The translations under genes and the position numbers were made by a program. DNA of 42,727 nt. Origin: Bacteroidales bacterium (lineage in GTDB: Bacteria; Bacteroidota; Bacteroidia; Bacteroidales; UBA932). The notes below the pieces were generated by a model. That model was not told the DNA's origin. It was given only the letters and a program-made list of their open reading frames with translations, and did no database searches. Below, piece after piece: positions 25,711-35,231 of the stretch. Numbering within the stretch: position 1 is the stretch's first letter; each line of letters starts with the position of its first letter. The stretch is from assembly GCA_028707695.1 (NCBI GenBank), contig JAQWAL010000006.1, positions 1-42,727 of the forward strand, in the 5' to 3' direction.

Positions 25711-27084
25711 TTGTCACTTCTCCCGAAAACCTACTATAATAAGAATATCCGGGTGGCTTTACCCGTTATTTTTTCATTTGCAGGACAAGCTTTGGTCCAG
25801 ATAGCAGATAGTGTAATGACTGGCCAACTTGGGGCAACACCCCTTGCTGCAGTATCCCTGTCGGGGGCAGTTGTAATGAACTTCCTGGTATTGGGAATAG
25901 GTCTTTCGGTGGGTCTGACACCTATCGCGGGCAATTTTTGGGCAACAGGAGACTTCAGACGTGTCTCTGCATATTTCCAAAACTCACTTTTGGTAAATTT
26001 TTTAGCATCCATAATAATAACCATAGCCCTTTTATCCATCCTGCCATTTTTGGGAAACATAGGACAACCTCAAGAGGTGGTTGGAATTATGGGAAGTTAC
26101 TATATACTCATCACTGCTTCCATAATCCCATTCATGTTATTCCAGGCGTTCAAACAATTCATGGAGGGTGCTGGCAACACACGTATTGCAATGAACATAA
26201 CACTCATTGCAAACGCTATCAATATCCTGCTCAACTATTTGCTCATCTTTGGAAAGTTTGGGTTTCCCCAAATGGGAATAGCTGGAGCAGGATTGGCAAC
26301 ACTGGTTTCCCGAATATTCATGCCTATAGCTTTTTGGTTGAGTATCAAGAAAAATTTCAGTTTTTCCAGGTATTTCAAATTTTTCTCCAATATCAATTTT
26401 TCACGGTTCAAGCAAAAAGAGCTTATCAAAATGGGACTCCCAATCTCCGGACAAATGTCAATAGAGTTCCTCTCTTTGAGCCTGATTACAATCATGATGG
26501 GATGGATCAGCACTGAGTCCCTTGCTGCCAATCAAATAGTATTGACAATGATAAACCTCACATTCATGGTCTCCAATGGAATATCTGCAGCAACCACAAT
26601 ACATGTCAGTCATTCGTTCGGGAAAAAGGACATTTACGGAATCAAGAAAAACGGATATGCAGGAATTCATTTGTCTGCTTTGATAATGACAATAGCAGCC
26701 ATCATCTTCTTGTTTTTAGGAGAAGAGATTGCTTCCATATTTACAAACTCCCAAGAAGTGATAGAAATATCAGGAAAGATTTTCATTGTTGTTGCATTTT
26801 TCGAAATCCTGGATGGATTGCAGGTAACAGCGTTGGGTGCACTCAGAGGAATCATGGATGTAAGGGCAGCCATGAAATATGCAATTGTCTCATACCTTTT
26901 TGTTTCTATCCCTTTTGCATATTTTGCAGGGTTTGTCCTTGGTTTTGCAGAGGTTGGTCTAATGTCGGGTTTTGCTGTTGGACTGCTTGTAGCATCAATC
27001 CTTTTCATTACCCGATTCAACTCAAAAACTTCCAATTCTCATACTCTTTTCCTAAATTTGGGGTATGAAAAAGAAAAGCTCTAA
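25711..27084 (+). CDS. MATE-family efflux transporter
   Basis: The 457-residue membrane protein has twelve expected helices in two MatE halves; ALVQIADSVMTGQLGATPLA is the typical helix-1/loop signature. It would export drugs or metabolites using a Na+ or H+ gradient. The start appears to be TTG at 25711. A stop codon lies just upstream (25705), no ATG occurs before the first helix, and the sequence from TTG (MSLLPKTYYNKNIRVALPVI) matches the normal length of a MATE N-terminus. The 3' end overlaps the next gene by 20 nt, so the two are probably co-translated. Substrate unknown. Confidence 0.93.
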   Translation: MSLLPKTYYNKNIRVALPVIFSFAGQALVQIADSVMTGQLGATPLAAVSLSGAVVMNFLVLGIGLSVGLTPIAGNFWATGDFRRVSAYFQNSLLVNFLASIIITIALLSILPFLGNIGQPQEVVGIMGSYYILITASIIPFMLFQAFKQFMEGAGNTRIAMNITLIANAINILLNYLLIFGKFGFPQMGIAGAGLATLVSRIFMPIAFWLSIKKNFSFSRYFKFFSNINFSRFKQKELIKMGLPISGQMSIEFLSLSLITIMMGWISTESLAANQIVLTMINLTFMVSNGISAATTIHVSHSFGKKDIYGIKKNGYAGIHLSALIMTIAAIIFLFLGEEIASIFTNSQEVIEISGKIFIVVAFFEILDGLQVTALGALRGIMDVRAAMKYAIVSYLFVSIPFAYFAGFVLGFAEVGLMSGFAVGLLVASILFITRFNSKTSNSHTLFLNLGYEKEKL

Positions 27085-28396
27085 GAAATTCCTGGCAAAA
27101 CACCTTGTCATTTTCACAATAGCAATAATCCCCTTGGTCATTTACGGGTTTTCAAGGAACGACTCCCAAGAAGATACAACCGAAGATATTACAGAAGATA
27201 TAGCACCTGAAGCACTAAATCATCTATTGTCCAACTCACTTTCAGACACTACCACGACAGAAAACCTGGACAAGCAGATAGGGAAATTCATAAGGCAATG
27301 GGAAATAAAAGGTGCATCCCTTGCCGTGATGAAAGATGAAAAACTGATCTATGCAAAAGGATATGGTTGGGCAGACCAGGAAAACAACGAAAAAACTGAA
27401 GTCAAACATATTTTCAGGATAGCCTCGTTGTCAAAGCTGATTACAGCCGTAACCATCATGAAATTGAAAGAAGATGGACTCTTGAACCTGAACGACAAAG
27501 TGTTTGGGATTGGAGGGCACCTCAATTATCCCCAATTTTCCGAATTCAAAGATAAGAGACTCACCAAAATTACAATTGAACATTTGCTAAGGCACAAAGG
27601 TGGCTTCACAACAAGGGCTGGAGACCCATTATTCTCACTATCACTGGTAAGCAGAAGGCTAGGACTGGAAAGAGCAGTGGAGAGGGAAGAACTGATAAAA
27701 TATGTGATTTCCAGAAGACTTGGTTTTACTCCGGGAACAGGGACAAGCTATTCCAACATTGGATACTTGCTTCTATCCATGATTGTCGAAGAGGTGACCG
27801 GTGTTGAATATGAACAGTATATCAAAACCAATATCCTGTTTCCCAATGGAATCTATGACATGCATATTGCCCATAACTTCTATCACGAAAAATATCCAAA
27901 CGAAGTTAGATATTACGAACCCTCCAACGAACAACCAATTACCCCTTATGATCTTTCAGATACATTATTGCCAAGATGTTACGGGGGAAACAACATAAGG
28001 TTGCTATCTGGTGCAGGAGCTTGGGTTGCATCCCCTGTAGAACTGCTTAAATTTGTATCCATGATTGACGGGAGGGACAATGTACCCGATATATTATCCA
28101 AGGAAAGTATCTCCATTATGACCAAATCGGCCCCATCCACCCTTCCGATTGGATGGGCAAAATGCCTCTCTTCGGGTGATTGGACCCGTACAGGCACTCT
28201 GTCCGGTTCCAGCGCACTAATCAAATACAACTCCAACGGTTACTCATGGGTCTTCATTACAAATACAAGTTCATGGAAAGGCTCCACATTCCCAAGGAAC
28301 ATAGAACGGTTTTTCAGAGGAGCCATGCAAAAGGTATCTGAATGGCCCCAAAAAGACCTGTTCGATTTTAGAACTCAAACGTCAACCCAATCGTAG
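27065..28396 (+). CDS. Serine hydrolase, beta-lactamase class C family
   Basis: This 443-residue protein has an N-terminal membrane anchor or signal (about residues 9-30) and an acidic linker. A beta-lactamase/penicillin-binding fold follows, with catalytic SLSK (S121, K124) and YSN (Y229-N231). The third motif region near GTLSGSSALIKY fits the KTG-equivalent strand poorly. It acts outside the cytoplasm, probably as an esterase, peptidase or envelope hydrolase; antibiotic hydrolysis cannot be inferred. It starts inside the 3' end of the MATE gene, and its own end overlaps the convergent TonB-receptor gene by 29 nt. Confidence 0.9.
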   Translation: MKKKSSKKFLAKHLVIFTIAIIPLVIYGFSRNDSQEDTTEDITEDIAPEALNHLLSNSLSDTTTTENLDKQIGKFIRQWEIKGASLAVMKDEKLIYAKGYGWADQENNEKTEVKHIFRIASLSKLITAVTIMKLKEDGLLNLNDKVFGIGGHLNYPQFSEFKDKRLTKITIEHLLRHKGGFTTRAGDPLFSLSLVSRRLGLERAVEREELIKYVISRRLGFTPGTGTSYSNIGYLLLSMIVEEVTGVEYEQYIKTNILFPNGIYDMHIAHNFYHEKYPNEVRYYEPSNEQPITPYDLSDTLLPRCYGGNNIRLLSGAGAWVASPVELLKFVSMIDGRDNVPDILSKESISIMTKSAPSTLPIGWAKCLSSGDWTRTGTLSGSSALIKYNSNGYSWVFITNTSSWKGSTFPRNIERFFRGAMQKVSEWPQKDLFDFRTQTSTQS

Positions 28397-30785
28397 GAAG
28401 TACCGTTCCGCCTACTATCTCCAAACGTTTCATTTCGTACCTCTGCTCGTTGTAAGGGGCCTCTGGATTAACTACATTCCCTGTACTTAAAAGGACATCA
28501 GAATCCTTGTACTGTTTGTTGAGAATGTTCTGTATGTCTATGTATATTTTCATAGCAAACCTGTCAAAGTAAAACTCTTTGTCTGCCCTTATGTCAAGCT
28601 GATTGAATTGTTTCAGGTATACAGAATTATACCGGGAATAATCCAGGTATGCCCTTCCCGAAGCATCCCAGGCAGCAACCAAGGAACTTCTCTCTACATC
28701 CAAAGGAGTATAAGGAGCTCCTCCCGAATATCTGAATTTTGCCCCCAGCACATAATTTTTAGGGAAACGGTAACTACCGGACAGAGTCATCAAACGTCTA
28801 TTGTCCCATGCAGTAGGTTTATAAATTCCATCCTTATCTTTAAACTCACTTTTGAACAATGTTATGGAACTTATCAAGTTCAATTTATCAGAGACAAACC
28901 ATCTGAATGAAAACTCTGCACCATATGACCGGCCTTTCACGTCAGATGTTATGGCTTCATTCCCCACGACTCCGTAATTGGTGCCTTTGCCCTCTACAGG
29001 TATGGAGTCCTGTACGGAATACATCCCGTTAAAATTCCATTTGTAAAAAAGTTCCATCCCAAACTGCAACCCTTCACTGCTTCGATAATCAAATCCGGCA
29101 GCAACCTGGTCGGAACCAAGGTATTTCATATCCTTATTGACCCTGTTACCATTGTTATCTGCAAAGCCCATTGCAGTGAAAGGGGGAAGTTGGAAATATC
29201 TCCCGGCAGAAGCATTCAAATAAAAGTTCCGTCCCACTTCGTAAGAAAGCGATGCCCTTGGAGAAAACTGGTTAAAAGGATTAGCCATGTAAGAAGAGTA
29301 AGAGTTTCCATCTGCACGTACACCAGCATTCGCTGTGAATTTTTGGTTTGCAGAAGTGTAATTCAAATTGGCAAAAACTGCATATTTAAAAAAAGACAAA
29401 TCTGTATTGTAGTTTACAACAACAGGATTATTGTAAAAAATTTTCTGGTAAGTCTCATTGGTATAGAAAGGTAAATCAGACCCAAAACCAGCTGTCAGCC
29501 GAAACTGTTCCATCCTGGTCACATTTTCCAACCTGAATTTTGTCTCCTGTTCAACGGAACGATACCTTAAAGTGAGGTTCTCCTGGGAACTTTCGTCATT
29601 ATTCCTGTATTTAGTATTCCTATTGTTCAAATAACTGTGACTCAAATACAGGTTAAGAGTATTCCTGCCATAAAAATAGCTGTAGGCAGCTCCAATTGTA
29701 AAAACCTCTTGCTGTATTACAGGCAAATAAGATAAAATATATTCGTTTGATTCTTCTCCACCGGTATCATCGTTCAAAGTCATGTTATCTATCCCCACAA
29801 TACCCAGCAAAGTCAATTCATGCTTGTTGTCAAAACGTTTTTCTACCTTAAACTGGGCATCGGAAAATGATGGTAAAAAAGGAAGGCCTATGGCTTTGAA
29901 CAAAAGTTGTAAATAAGAAGTCCTTGCAGAGAAGAGATAATTAGTGTTTTTGCTCAAATGGCCATTGGAACTTACTCCTGCCTCAGATGCACCAACTGTG
30001 AACTTGAAATTGTTTTTCACAGGGTCTCCATCCTTCAGCTTCAAATCCAAAACAGAGCTTAAAGCCCCACTCCTTGCAACAGGAAAATTACCTGCATAAA
30101 AATCCACTTCCCTGATAAAGTCAGCATCAATTATCCCGACAGGTCCTCCGGAAGCTCCTTGTGTACTGAAATGGTTTATTGTGGGTATCTCAATCCCATC
30201 ATAAAAATACCTGTTTTCTGCAGGTCCGCCGCCACGGACAAGCAAATCATTCCGGTACCCTCCGGTAACAACCGAGGCTACACCAGGCAGAGACCCCACA
30301 ACACGTGAAATATCCCTGTTAGAACCCGGGTTCTTTTCTATCTCCTGGACTCCAATGCTTTTCTGGGAAAGAGGACTTTCCGGCAATCTCCTGAATGGAT
30401 CTGCCTTAGGCTTGACAGTTACAGAATTCAGCAAGACACTCTCCTCTTCCAGTTCAATCCTAAGGTAATTACCCATTGCAGATACCATGAATTGCTCAGA
30501 TATATACTGGTTGTAACCTAACAAATCTACCTGCACACGGTAAGTACCCGGGGCAACACCATCAATCTCGAACTTTCCGGAATTATCTGTAATTGCATAA
30601 AGAGTTCCCCTCCAAATAGAGACCGTAGCAAACGGTACAGGTTCCCTTGTGATTTTATCTACCACCTCTCCCCTTACCTTGTAATTGACCTGTTCAGAGC
30701 CAAACAGGACTCTTGGCCCCGATATCAATAAAAGGGTCACCAAAACCATGTCAAAACCCTTTAAAACAAATATATTCTTATTCAT
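28368..30785 (-). CDS. TonB-dependent outer membrane receptor
   Basis: This 805-residue receptor has a signal peptide (about residues 1-30) and a CarboxypepD_reg-like beta-sandwich (about 35-115; GEVVDKITREPVPFATVSI). A plug domain (about 140-245; LPGVASVVTGGYRNDLLVRG) and a 22-strand-type barrel ending in an aromatic C-terminus (GLTFEF) follow. It imports a ligand across the outer membrane using TonB energy. No SusD-like partner is adjacent, so it is not a standard glycan-utilisation pair. The ligand is unknown; siderophore, metal or small molecule are possible. It lies 66 nt downstream of the RND-TolC operon on the same strand. The start codon is in an inverted repeat. Confidence 0.93.
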   Translation of the reverse strand: MNKNIFVLKGFDMVLVTLLLISGPRVLFGSEQVNYKVRGEVVDKITREPVPFATVSIWRGTLYAITDNSGKFEIDGVAPGTYRVQVDLLGYNQYISEQFMVSAMGNYLRIELEEESVLLNSVTVKPKADPFRRLPESPLSQKSIGVQEIEKNPGSNRDISRVVGSLPGVASVVTGGYRNDLLVRGGGPAENRYFYDGIEIPTINHFSTQGASGGPVGIIDADFIREVDFYAGNFPVARSGALSSVLDLKLKDGDPVKNNFKFTVGASEAGVSSNGHLSKNTNYLFSARTSYLQLLFKAIGLPFLPSFSDAQFKVEKRFDNKHELTLLGIVGIDNMTLNDDTGGEESNEYILSYLPVIQQEVFTIGAAYSYFYGRNTLNLYLSHSYLNNRNTKYRNNDESSQENLTLRYRSVEQETKFRLENVTRMEQFRLTAGFGSDLPFYTNETYQKIFYNNPVVVNYNTDLSFFKYAVFANLNYTSANQKFTANAGVRADGNSYSSYMANPFNQFSPRASLSYEVGRNFYLNASAGRYFQLPPFTAMGFADNNGNRVNKDMKYLGSDQVAAGFDYRSSEGLQFGMELFYKWNFNGMYSVQDSIPVEGKGTNYGVVGNEAITSDVKGRSYGAEFSFRWFVSDKLNLISSITLFKSEFKDKDGIYKPTAWDNRRLMTLSGSYRFPKNYVLGAKFRYSGGAPYTPLDVERSSLVAAWDASGRAYLDYSRYNSVYLKQFNQLDIRADKEFYFDRFAMKIYIDIQNILNKQYKDSDVLLSTGNVVNPEAPYNEQRYEMKRLEIVGGTVLPTIGLTFEF

Positions 30786-30817
30786 ACATCAAAATTGCAT
30801 TTTATGTAATGTATGAA
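30781..30817 (-). promoter_or_regulatory. Inverted repeat enclosing the TonB-receptor start codon
   Basis: TTCATACAT (30781-30789) and ATGTATGAA (30809-30817) are perfect 9-bp complements separated by 19 nt. In the mRNA the 3' arm contains the AUG of the receptor gene (30785-30783), so folding would hide the start codon. As DNA it could instead be an operator. Confidence 0.4.
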
Positions 30818-30851
30818 CAACAGAAATTAAAAAATGTTTCAACAAACTATC

Positions 30852-32171
30852 TTACAATGTGAAAAGCTGTCCCGCCATCAACCTGAGCCTTATTTCCGAA
30901 AGTTTGGTCTCGTACAAAGCTTTGAGTTTCCTGTCCGAAGCAGACATGTAAGATAGCTGGTAATCCCTGAATTCTATCCCGGAAAGCGATCCCAGCCTGT
31001 ATTTCTCCATAGCTGCTTCCAGATTCAATATGGCCGACTCCCTGCTCTCCTCTTCAAAATTAATTGACCTTAAATTATTGGTATACAAATTATACAACTG
31101 GCGGATTTCACTCTCCAGTTCCTGAGTAGCCCTCATCAAGGAAATTTTTGCATTATCCTTGACTATTTGGGCATTACGCACCCTTCTGTTAGTCTCTCCT
31201 CCATTGAAAATTGGCACAGACAAAGTCATCCCCCAATTGAACCCTTCCGAATCGTTAAACCTGGATGGAATGATTTGGCTCCTGTTGAAATTCACATTAT
31301 AACCTGCAGAGAGATCCAAAGATGGGAACCTTAGAGAACGGGCAATCTTAAGGTCAATTGCTGCAATGTTCTCTCCGGAACGCATAGCATTTAGCTCTGT
31401 ATTGTTCTGGTATGCAGATTCCAATAAAAAATCCAATTTGAGTTGAGTCTCGGGAATAATTGTATCATTAATGGAATACTCCGAATCCAGCGGAATATTC
31501 ATCAATTTAAACAACTCTATGTATGCATTTTTAAGGTTCTCTTTTTGAAGCATTAAACTAGAAGAATCACTATTAAGGTAAATTTTGGCCTGTTTGTACT
31601 CCAACCCGGAATCGCTGCCTATATTGTACCTGGTTATTGCCTGGTTGTACCTTGTCTGCGAAATGGAAACCAACTCAGTCAAAAGCTGTACCTGGTTTTG
31701 GAGGCTTATGATACTAAAATATTGTGATGAGATGGCCATAATAAGGTTCTCCACAACAGACCTGAAATTGTACTCTCCTTCACGTAATAACTCCTCTTGC
31801 CTTTCCCTTGTGGCAAACATATTCAACCCGTCAAACAAGCGCCAGTTGGCACTCAATCCATTTATAACAGATGTACTATGGTTGCCGGCACTCTCCCTGG
31901 AACCATCCGAGGTATAACTTCTTTGGTCCAACCTGCTATCGCTTAAACGGGAAGATGCACTCAAAACCGGCAGAAAAGGCTCCAGGGTAACATTATTCTT
32001 TGCAATCTCCAGGGTGTTTTCCGATATCACAACAGAATAGTTAGATTCAAGAGCCCTGGCAATACACTCTTCCAGGGTCAGGAAACCATGCTTAGGATTG
32101 TTCCTGGCAACAGACTCTAAAGGAAAAACCAGCGAGAGCAGCACAAAAAAAATTGAAAATTGCTTAATCAT
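30852..32171 (-). CDS. TolC-family outer membrane channel of the RND system
   Basis: The ATG at 32171 is preferred. It forms an ATGATTAA overlap with the pump gene stop and starts directly with a signal peptide (MIKQFSIFFVLLSLVFPLES). The 439-residue product has the two TolC-like helical halves, with the conserved mid-segment NWGMTLSVPIFNGGETNRRV. It forms the outer-membrane duct for the adaptor and RND pump encoded just upstream. Translational coupling to the pump gene is expected from the 8-nt overlap. Confidence 0.94.
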   Translation of the reverse strand: MIKQFSIFFVLLSLVFPLESVARNNPKHGFLTLEECIARALESNYSVVISENTLEIAKNNVTLEPFLPVLSASSRLSDSRLDQRSYTSDGSRESAGNHSTSVINGLSANWRLFDGLNMFATRERQEELLREGEYNFRSVVENLIMAISSQYFSIISLQNQVQLLTELVSISQTRYNQAITRYNIGSDSGLEYKQAKIYLNSDSSSLMLQKENLKNAYIELFKLMNIPLDSEYSINDTIIPETQLKLDFLLESAYQNNTELNAMRSGENIAAIDLKIARSLRFPSLDLSAGYNVNFNRSQIIPSRFNDSEGFNWGMTLSVPIFNGGETNRRVRNAQIVKDNAKISLMRATQELESEIRQLYNLYTNNLRSINFEEESRESAILNLEAAMEKYRLGSLSGIEFRDYQLSYMSASDRKLKALYETKLSEIRLRLMAGQLFTL

Positions 32172-35100
32172 TCTCATTACTCTTATCAAAATTAGCATTG
32201 GACGATGAAATATAGGAATACATTGCAGGAATAATGTACAAGGTAAAGAAGGTAGAGAAAATCAAACCTCCGGCCACTGCAACTCCCATTGAAACACGGC
32301 TCTCTGCCCCGGCTCCGGTGGCAAAAACCATAGGAGCAATTCCCAGTATTGTAGAGAGGCTGGTCATTAATATTGGCCTGAACCTGGAAGCTGCAGACTC
32401 CAATATTGCATCCATCTTGTCCAAACCCAGTAGTTTCTTTTGGTTTGCAAACTCCACCATCAAAATACCATTTTTAGACACCAGTCCAATCAACATTATC
32501 AGACCTATCTGACTGAAAATATTCAATGTCTGACCATATGCCTTTATGGAGACAAGGGCTCCAAAAACAGCCAACGGAACTGTAAACATAATTATCAGCG
32601 GATCCCTGAAACTCTCAAACTGTGCCGATAGCACAAGGTAAATCAAAATCAGGGCAAGGATAAATGCAAACAACAAACTGGAAGTGCTCTCTACAAAATC
32701 CTTTGACTGACCAGTAAGTGAAGTTGAATAGCTGTTTGGATCCAGCACCTCACCCGTTATACGGTCCATCTCTTCCAGACCCTGTCCCAATGTGTATCCC
32801 TTGGACAAAGATGCAGAGACAGTAGCAGAGACAAAACGGTTGTAACGGTATCTTTGAGGGGGAGTGCTACTCTCTTCCATCTTGATCAGGTTATCCAACT
32901 GGACCAAGGCCCCCTTATCATTCCTTACATATATGTTTGCCAAATCTACAGGCTTGTTCCGCATGCTTTGGTCTATCTGGCTCATAATCTGATATTGCTT
33001 CCCATTCCTTATGAAATATCCTATACGTTGTTCGCTCATGGACAATTGGAGGGTTTGGGCAATATTCTGCACGGAGACCCCTAACATAGAAGCTTTGTCC
33101 CTGTCAATACTCACGCTCAATTCTGGTTTTGTAAATTTCAGGTTCACATCTGAATTGGCAAAAACGTCACTTTGAGCAACCTCTGACATGAACAACGGTA
33201 TTATCCTCTTGAGTGAATCAATATGGTTTGCCTGAATAACATATTGAACAGGCATACCACCCCTTCTTCCGCCAAAGGTTTGTTGTTGGTTGACAAAACT
33301 CCTTGCCCCGGTCAGCATTGATACCTTGGGAGACAATGCGTCTGCAATCTCTTGTTGGGAACGCGTCCTTTGCAGAGGATCTTTCAATGCTATCTGGAAG
33401 TTGGCCCTGTTGTTGCCCCACATCCCAATCATCTGCAAACCTCTGTCTTTCTCTGGCACCTCCTGCTCTATCAACGCAAACATCTCGTCTGAATATTTAA
33501 GCATATAGCCGTAAGTTGCACCCTCCTGTGCGGTACTGGACACTGTCAACATAGAACGGTCTTCCATTGGAGCCATTTCAGAAGGGATTGTCAGCCACAA
33601 ATAAATGATCACTCCAAAAGAGAAAACCAGGAACACCAAGGCCAACCACCTGGCTTTAATAAACATCCTCAATGAATTATTGTAAATCTTGTTGAGGGAT
33701 ACAAAAAAAGGCTCGGTAAACTTGTAAAAACCGCCTTTGTTGGCCCCTTTCTTAAGGAGCTTGCTGGATATCATGGGCGTGAAAGTGAGGGCAACAAAGC
33801 TGGAAATCATCACAGCCCCTGCAATCACAATTGAAAACTCCCGGAACAACCTCCCGGTCACTCCCTGTAGAAAAACAATAGGGAAAAAGACAGCTACCAA
33901 TGTTATTGTGGTTGCAATAACCGCAAAGAATATCTCCTTGGATCCCTCTATTGCAGCCTCCTTAGGGTTCATACCCCTCTCGATTTTGGTAAAGATATTT
34001 TCCATCACCACAATCGCATCGTCAACAACCAGGCCTATTGCCAATACCAAAGCCAGCAAAGTCAATATATTTATGGAAAACCCTGCCAGGTACATGACAA
34101 AAAAGGAGCCCACAAGTGAAATTGGAATTGCTATTATAGGAATAAGTGTGGTCCTCCAGTTTCTCAGGAACAGGAAAATTATCAATACCACCAAAAAGAA
34201 AGCCTGGTAAATTGTGGTCTGAACCTCCTTTATCGAATCCCTGATAAAAATTGTGTTGTCAAAACCAACGCCAACCTCAATGTCATCGGGCAAATTACTT
34301 TCCAACTCTTCTATAGCCTTTTTTGCATCATCCACAATATTGATGTAATTTGCACCAGGTTGTGGAATCAGGATACATGCAACCATAGGAACCCCGTCCC
34401 GTTTGAGTATAGACCTGGTATTCTCTGCATCAACCTCTGCAACACCAACATCAGAGAACCTCACAATCCGTTCTCCACTCCGGGATATTATCAGGTTGTT
34501 GAAATCTTCAATCGTTTGCAAACGACCCAATGTCCTTACGGTAAGTTCCATTGTTGACCCCTCTATCATTCCCGACGGCAATTCAACATTTTCCCTGGAG
34601 ACAGCCTGCCTTATATCCAAAGGAGTTATCTTGTATGCTGCAAGCAACAGCGGATCCATCCTTAGCCTCACAGAGAACCTTTTGGACCCCCATATCCCTA
34701 CATTGCTCACACCACTTATGGTTTGCAGCCTCTCTTTGAAGTTGACCTCTGCATATTCACTCAAATCAATTATATCCCTGGTGGGACTGGACAAAGTCAC
34801 CGAAAAAATTGGCTGTGCATCGGCATCAGATTTGGAAACAACAGGAGGGTCTACCTCTTGAGGCAACCTTCTTTGGGCTCCCGAAACCTTGTCCCTCACA
34901 TCATTTGCAGCAGTTTCCATATCGACTTCCAGGTTGAATTCGATATTTATAGAGCTTGACCCATCTCGACTGCTACTGGAGATTGACCTGATTCCCGGTA
35001 TCCCGTTTACAGCAGCTTCCAAAGGTTCTGTAATTTGAGTCTCAATAACATCTGCATTGGCTCCCGGGAAGGAGCACCTGACAGAGATCACCGGATTGTC

Positions 35101-35220
35101 AACACTTGGATAGTCCCTCACACCAAGGGAGATGTATCCGATGGCCCCGAATATCAATATCAACAGGCTCAGTACCGTTGCCATCACAGGCCTGTTTATT
35201 GTTACAGTAGATAAACTCAT
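32164..35220 (-). CDS. RND multidrug efflux pump, HAE1/AcrB-like
   Basis: The 1018-residue inner-membrane transporter has the expected two-fold repeat. Each half has a first helix (TVINRPVMATVLSLLILIFG), a large periplasmic porter domain and five further helices. The proton-relay aspartates are in GLVVDDAIVVMENI (TM4). The second-half signature GLVSKNGILMVEFAN is also present. It is a proton-driven exporter of hydrophobic compounds working as a trimer with the adaptor and TolC proteins of this operon. Gaps are 11 nt to the adaptor gene and an 8-nt overlap to TolC. Nothing in the sequence suggests heavy-metal specificity. Confidence 0.96.
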   Translation of the reverse strand: MSLSTVTINRPVMATVLSLLILIFGAIGYISLGVRDYPSVDNPVISVRCSFPGANADVIETQITEPLEAAVNGIPGIRSISSSSRDGSSSINIEFNLEVDMETAANDVRDKVSGAQRRLPQEVDPPVVSKSDADAQPIFSVTLSSPTRDIIDLSEYAEVNFKERLQTISGVSNVGIWGSKRFSVRLRMDPLLLAAYKITPLDIRQAVSRENVELPSGMIEGSTMELTVRTLGRLQTIEDFNNLIISRSGERIVRFSDVGVAEVDAENTRSILKRDGVPMVACILIPQPGANYINIVDDAKKAIEELESNLPDDIEVGVGFDNTIFIRDSIKEVQTTIYQAFFLVVLIIFLFLRNWRTTLIPIIAIPISLVGSFFVMYLAGFSINILTLLALVLAIGLVVDDAIVVMENIFTKIERGMNPKEAAIEGSKEIFFAVIATTITLVAVFFPIVFLQGVTGRLFREFSIVIAGAVMISSFVALTFTPMISSKLLKKGANKGGFYKFTEPFFVSLNKIYNNSLRMFIKARWLALVFLVFSFGVIIYLWLTIPSEMAPMEDRSMLTVSSTAQEGATYGYMLKYSDEMFALIEQEVPEKDRGLQMIGMWGNNRANFQIALKDPLQRTRSQQEIADALSPKVSMLTGARSFVNQQQTFGGRRGGMPVQYVIQANHIDSLKRIIPLFMSEVAQSDVFANSDVNLKFTKPELSVSIDRDKASMLGVSVQNIAQTLQLSMSEQRIGYFIRNGKQYQIMSQIDQSMRNKPVDLANIYVRNDKGALVQLDNLIKMEESSTPPQRYRYNRFVSATVSASLSKGYTLGQGLEEMDRITGEVLDPNSYSTSLTGQSKDFVESTSSLLFAFILALILIYLVLSAQFESFRDPLIIMFTVPLAVFGALVSIKAYGQTLNIFSQIGLIMLIGLVSKNGILMVEFANQKKLLGLDKMDAILESAASRFRPILMTSLSTILGIAPMVFATGAGAESRVSMGVAVAGGLIFSTFFTLYIIPAMYSYISSSNANFDKSNEND

Positions 35221-35231
35221 AAAGTTGCTAT

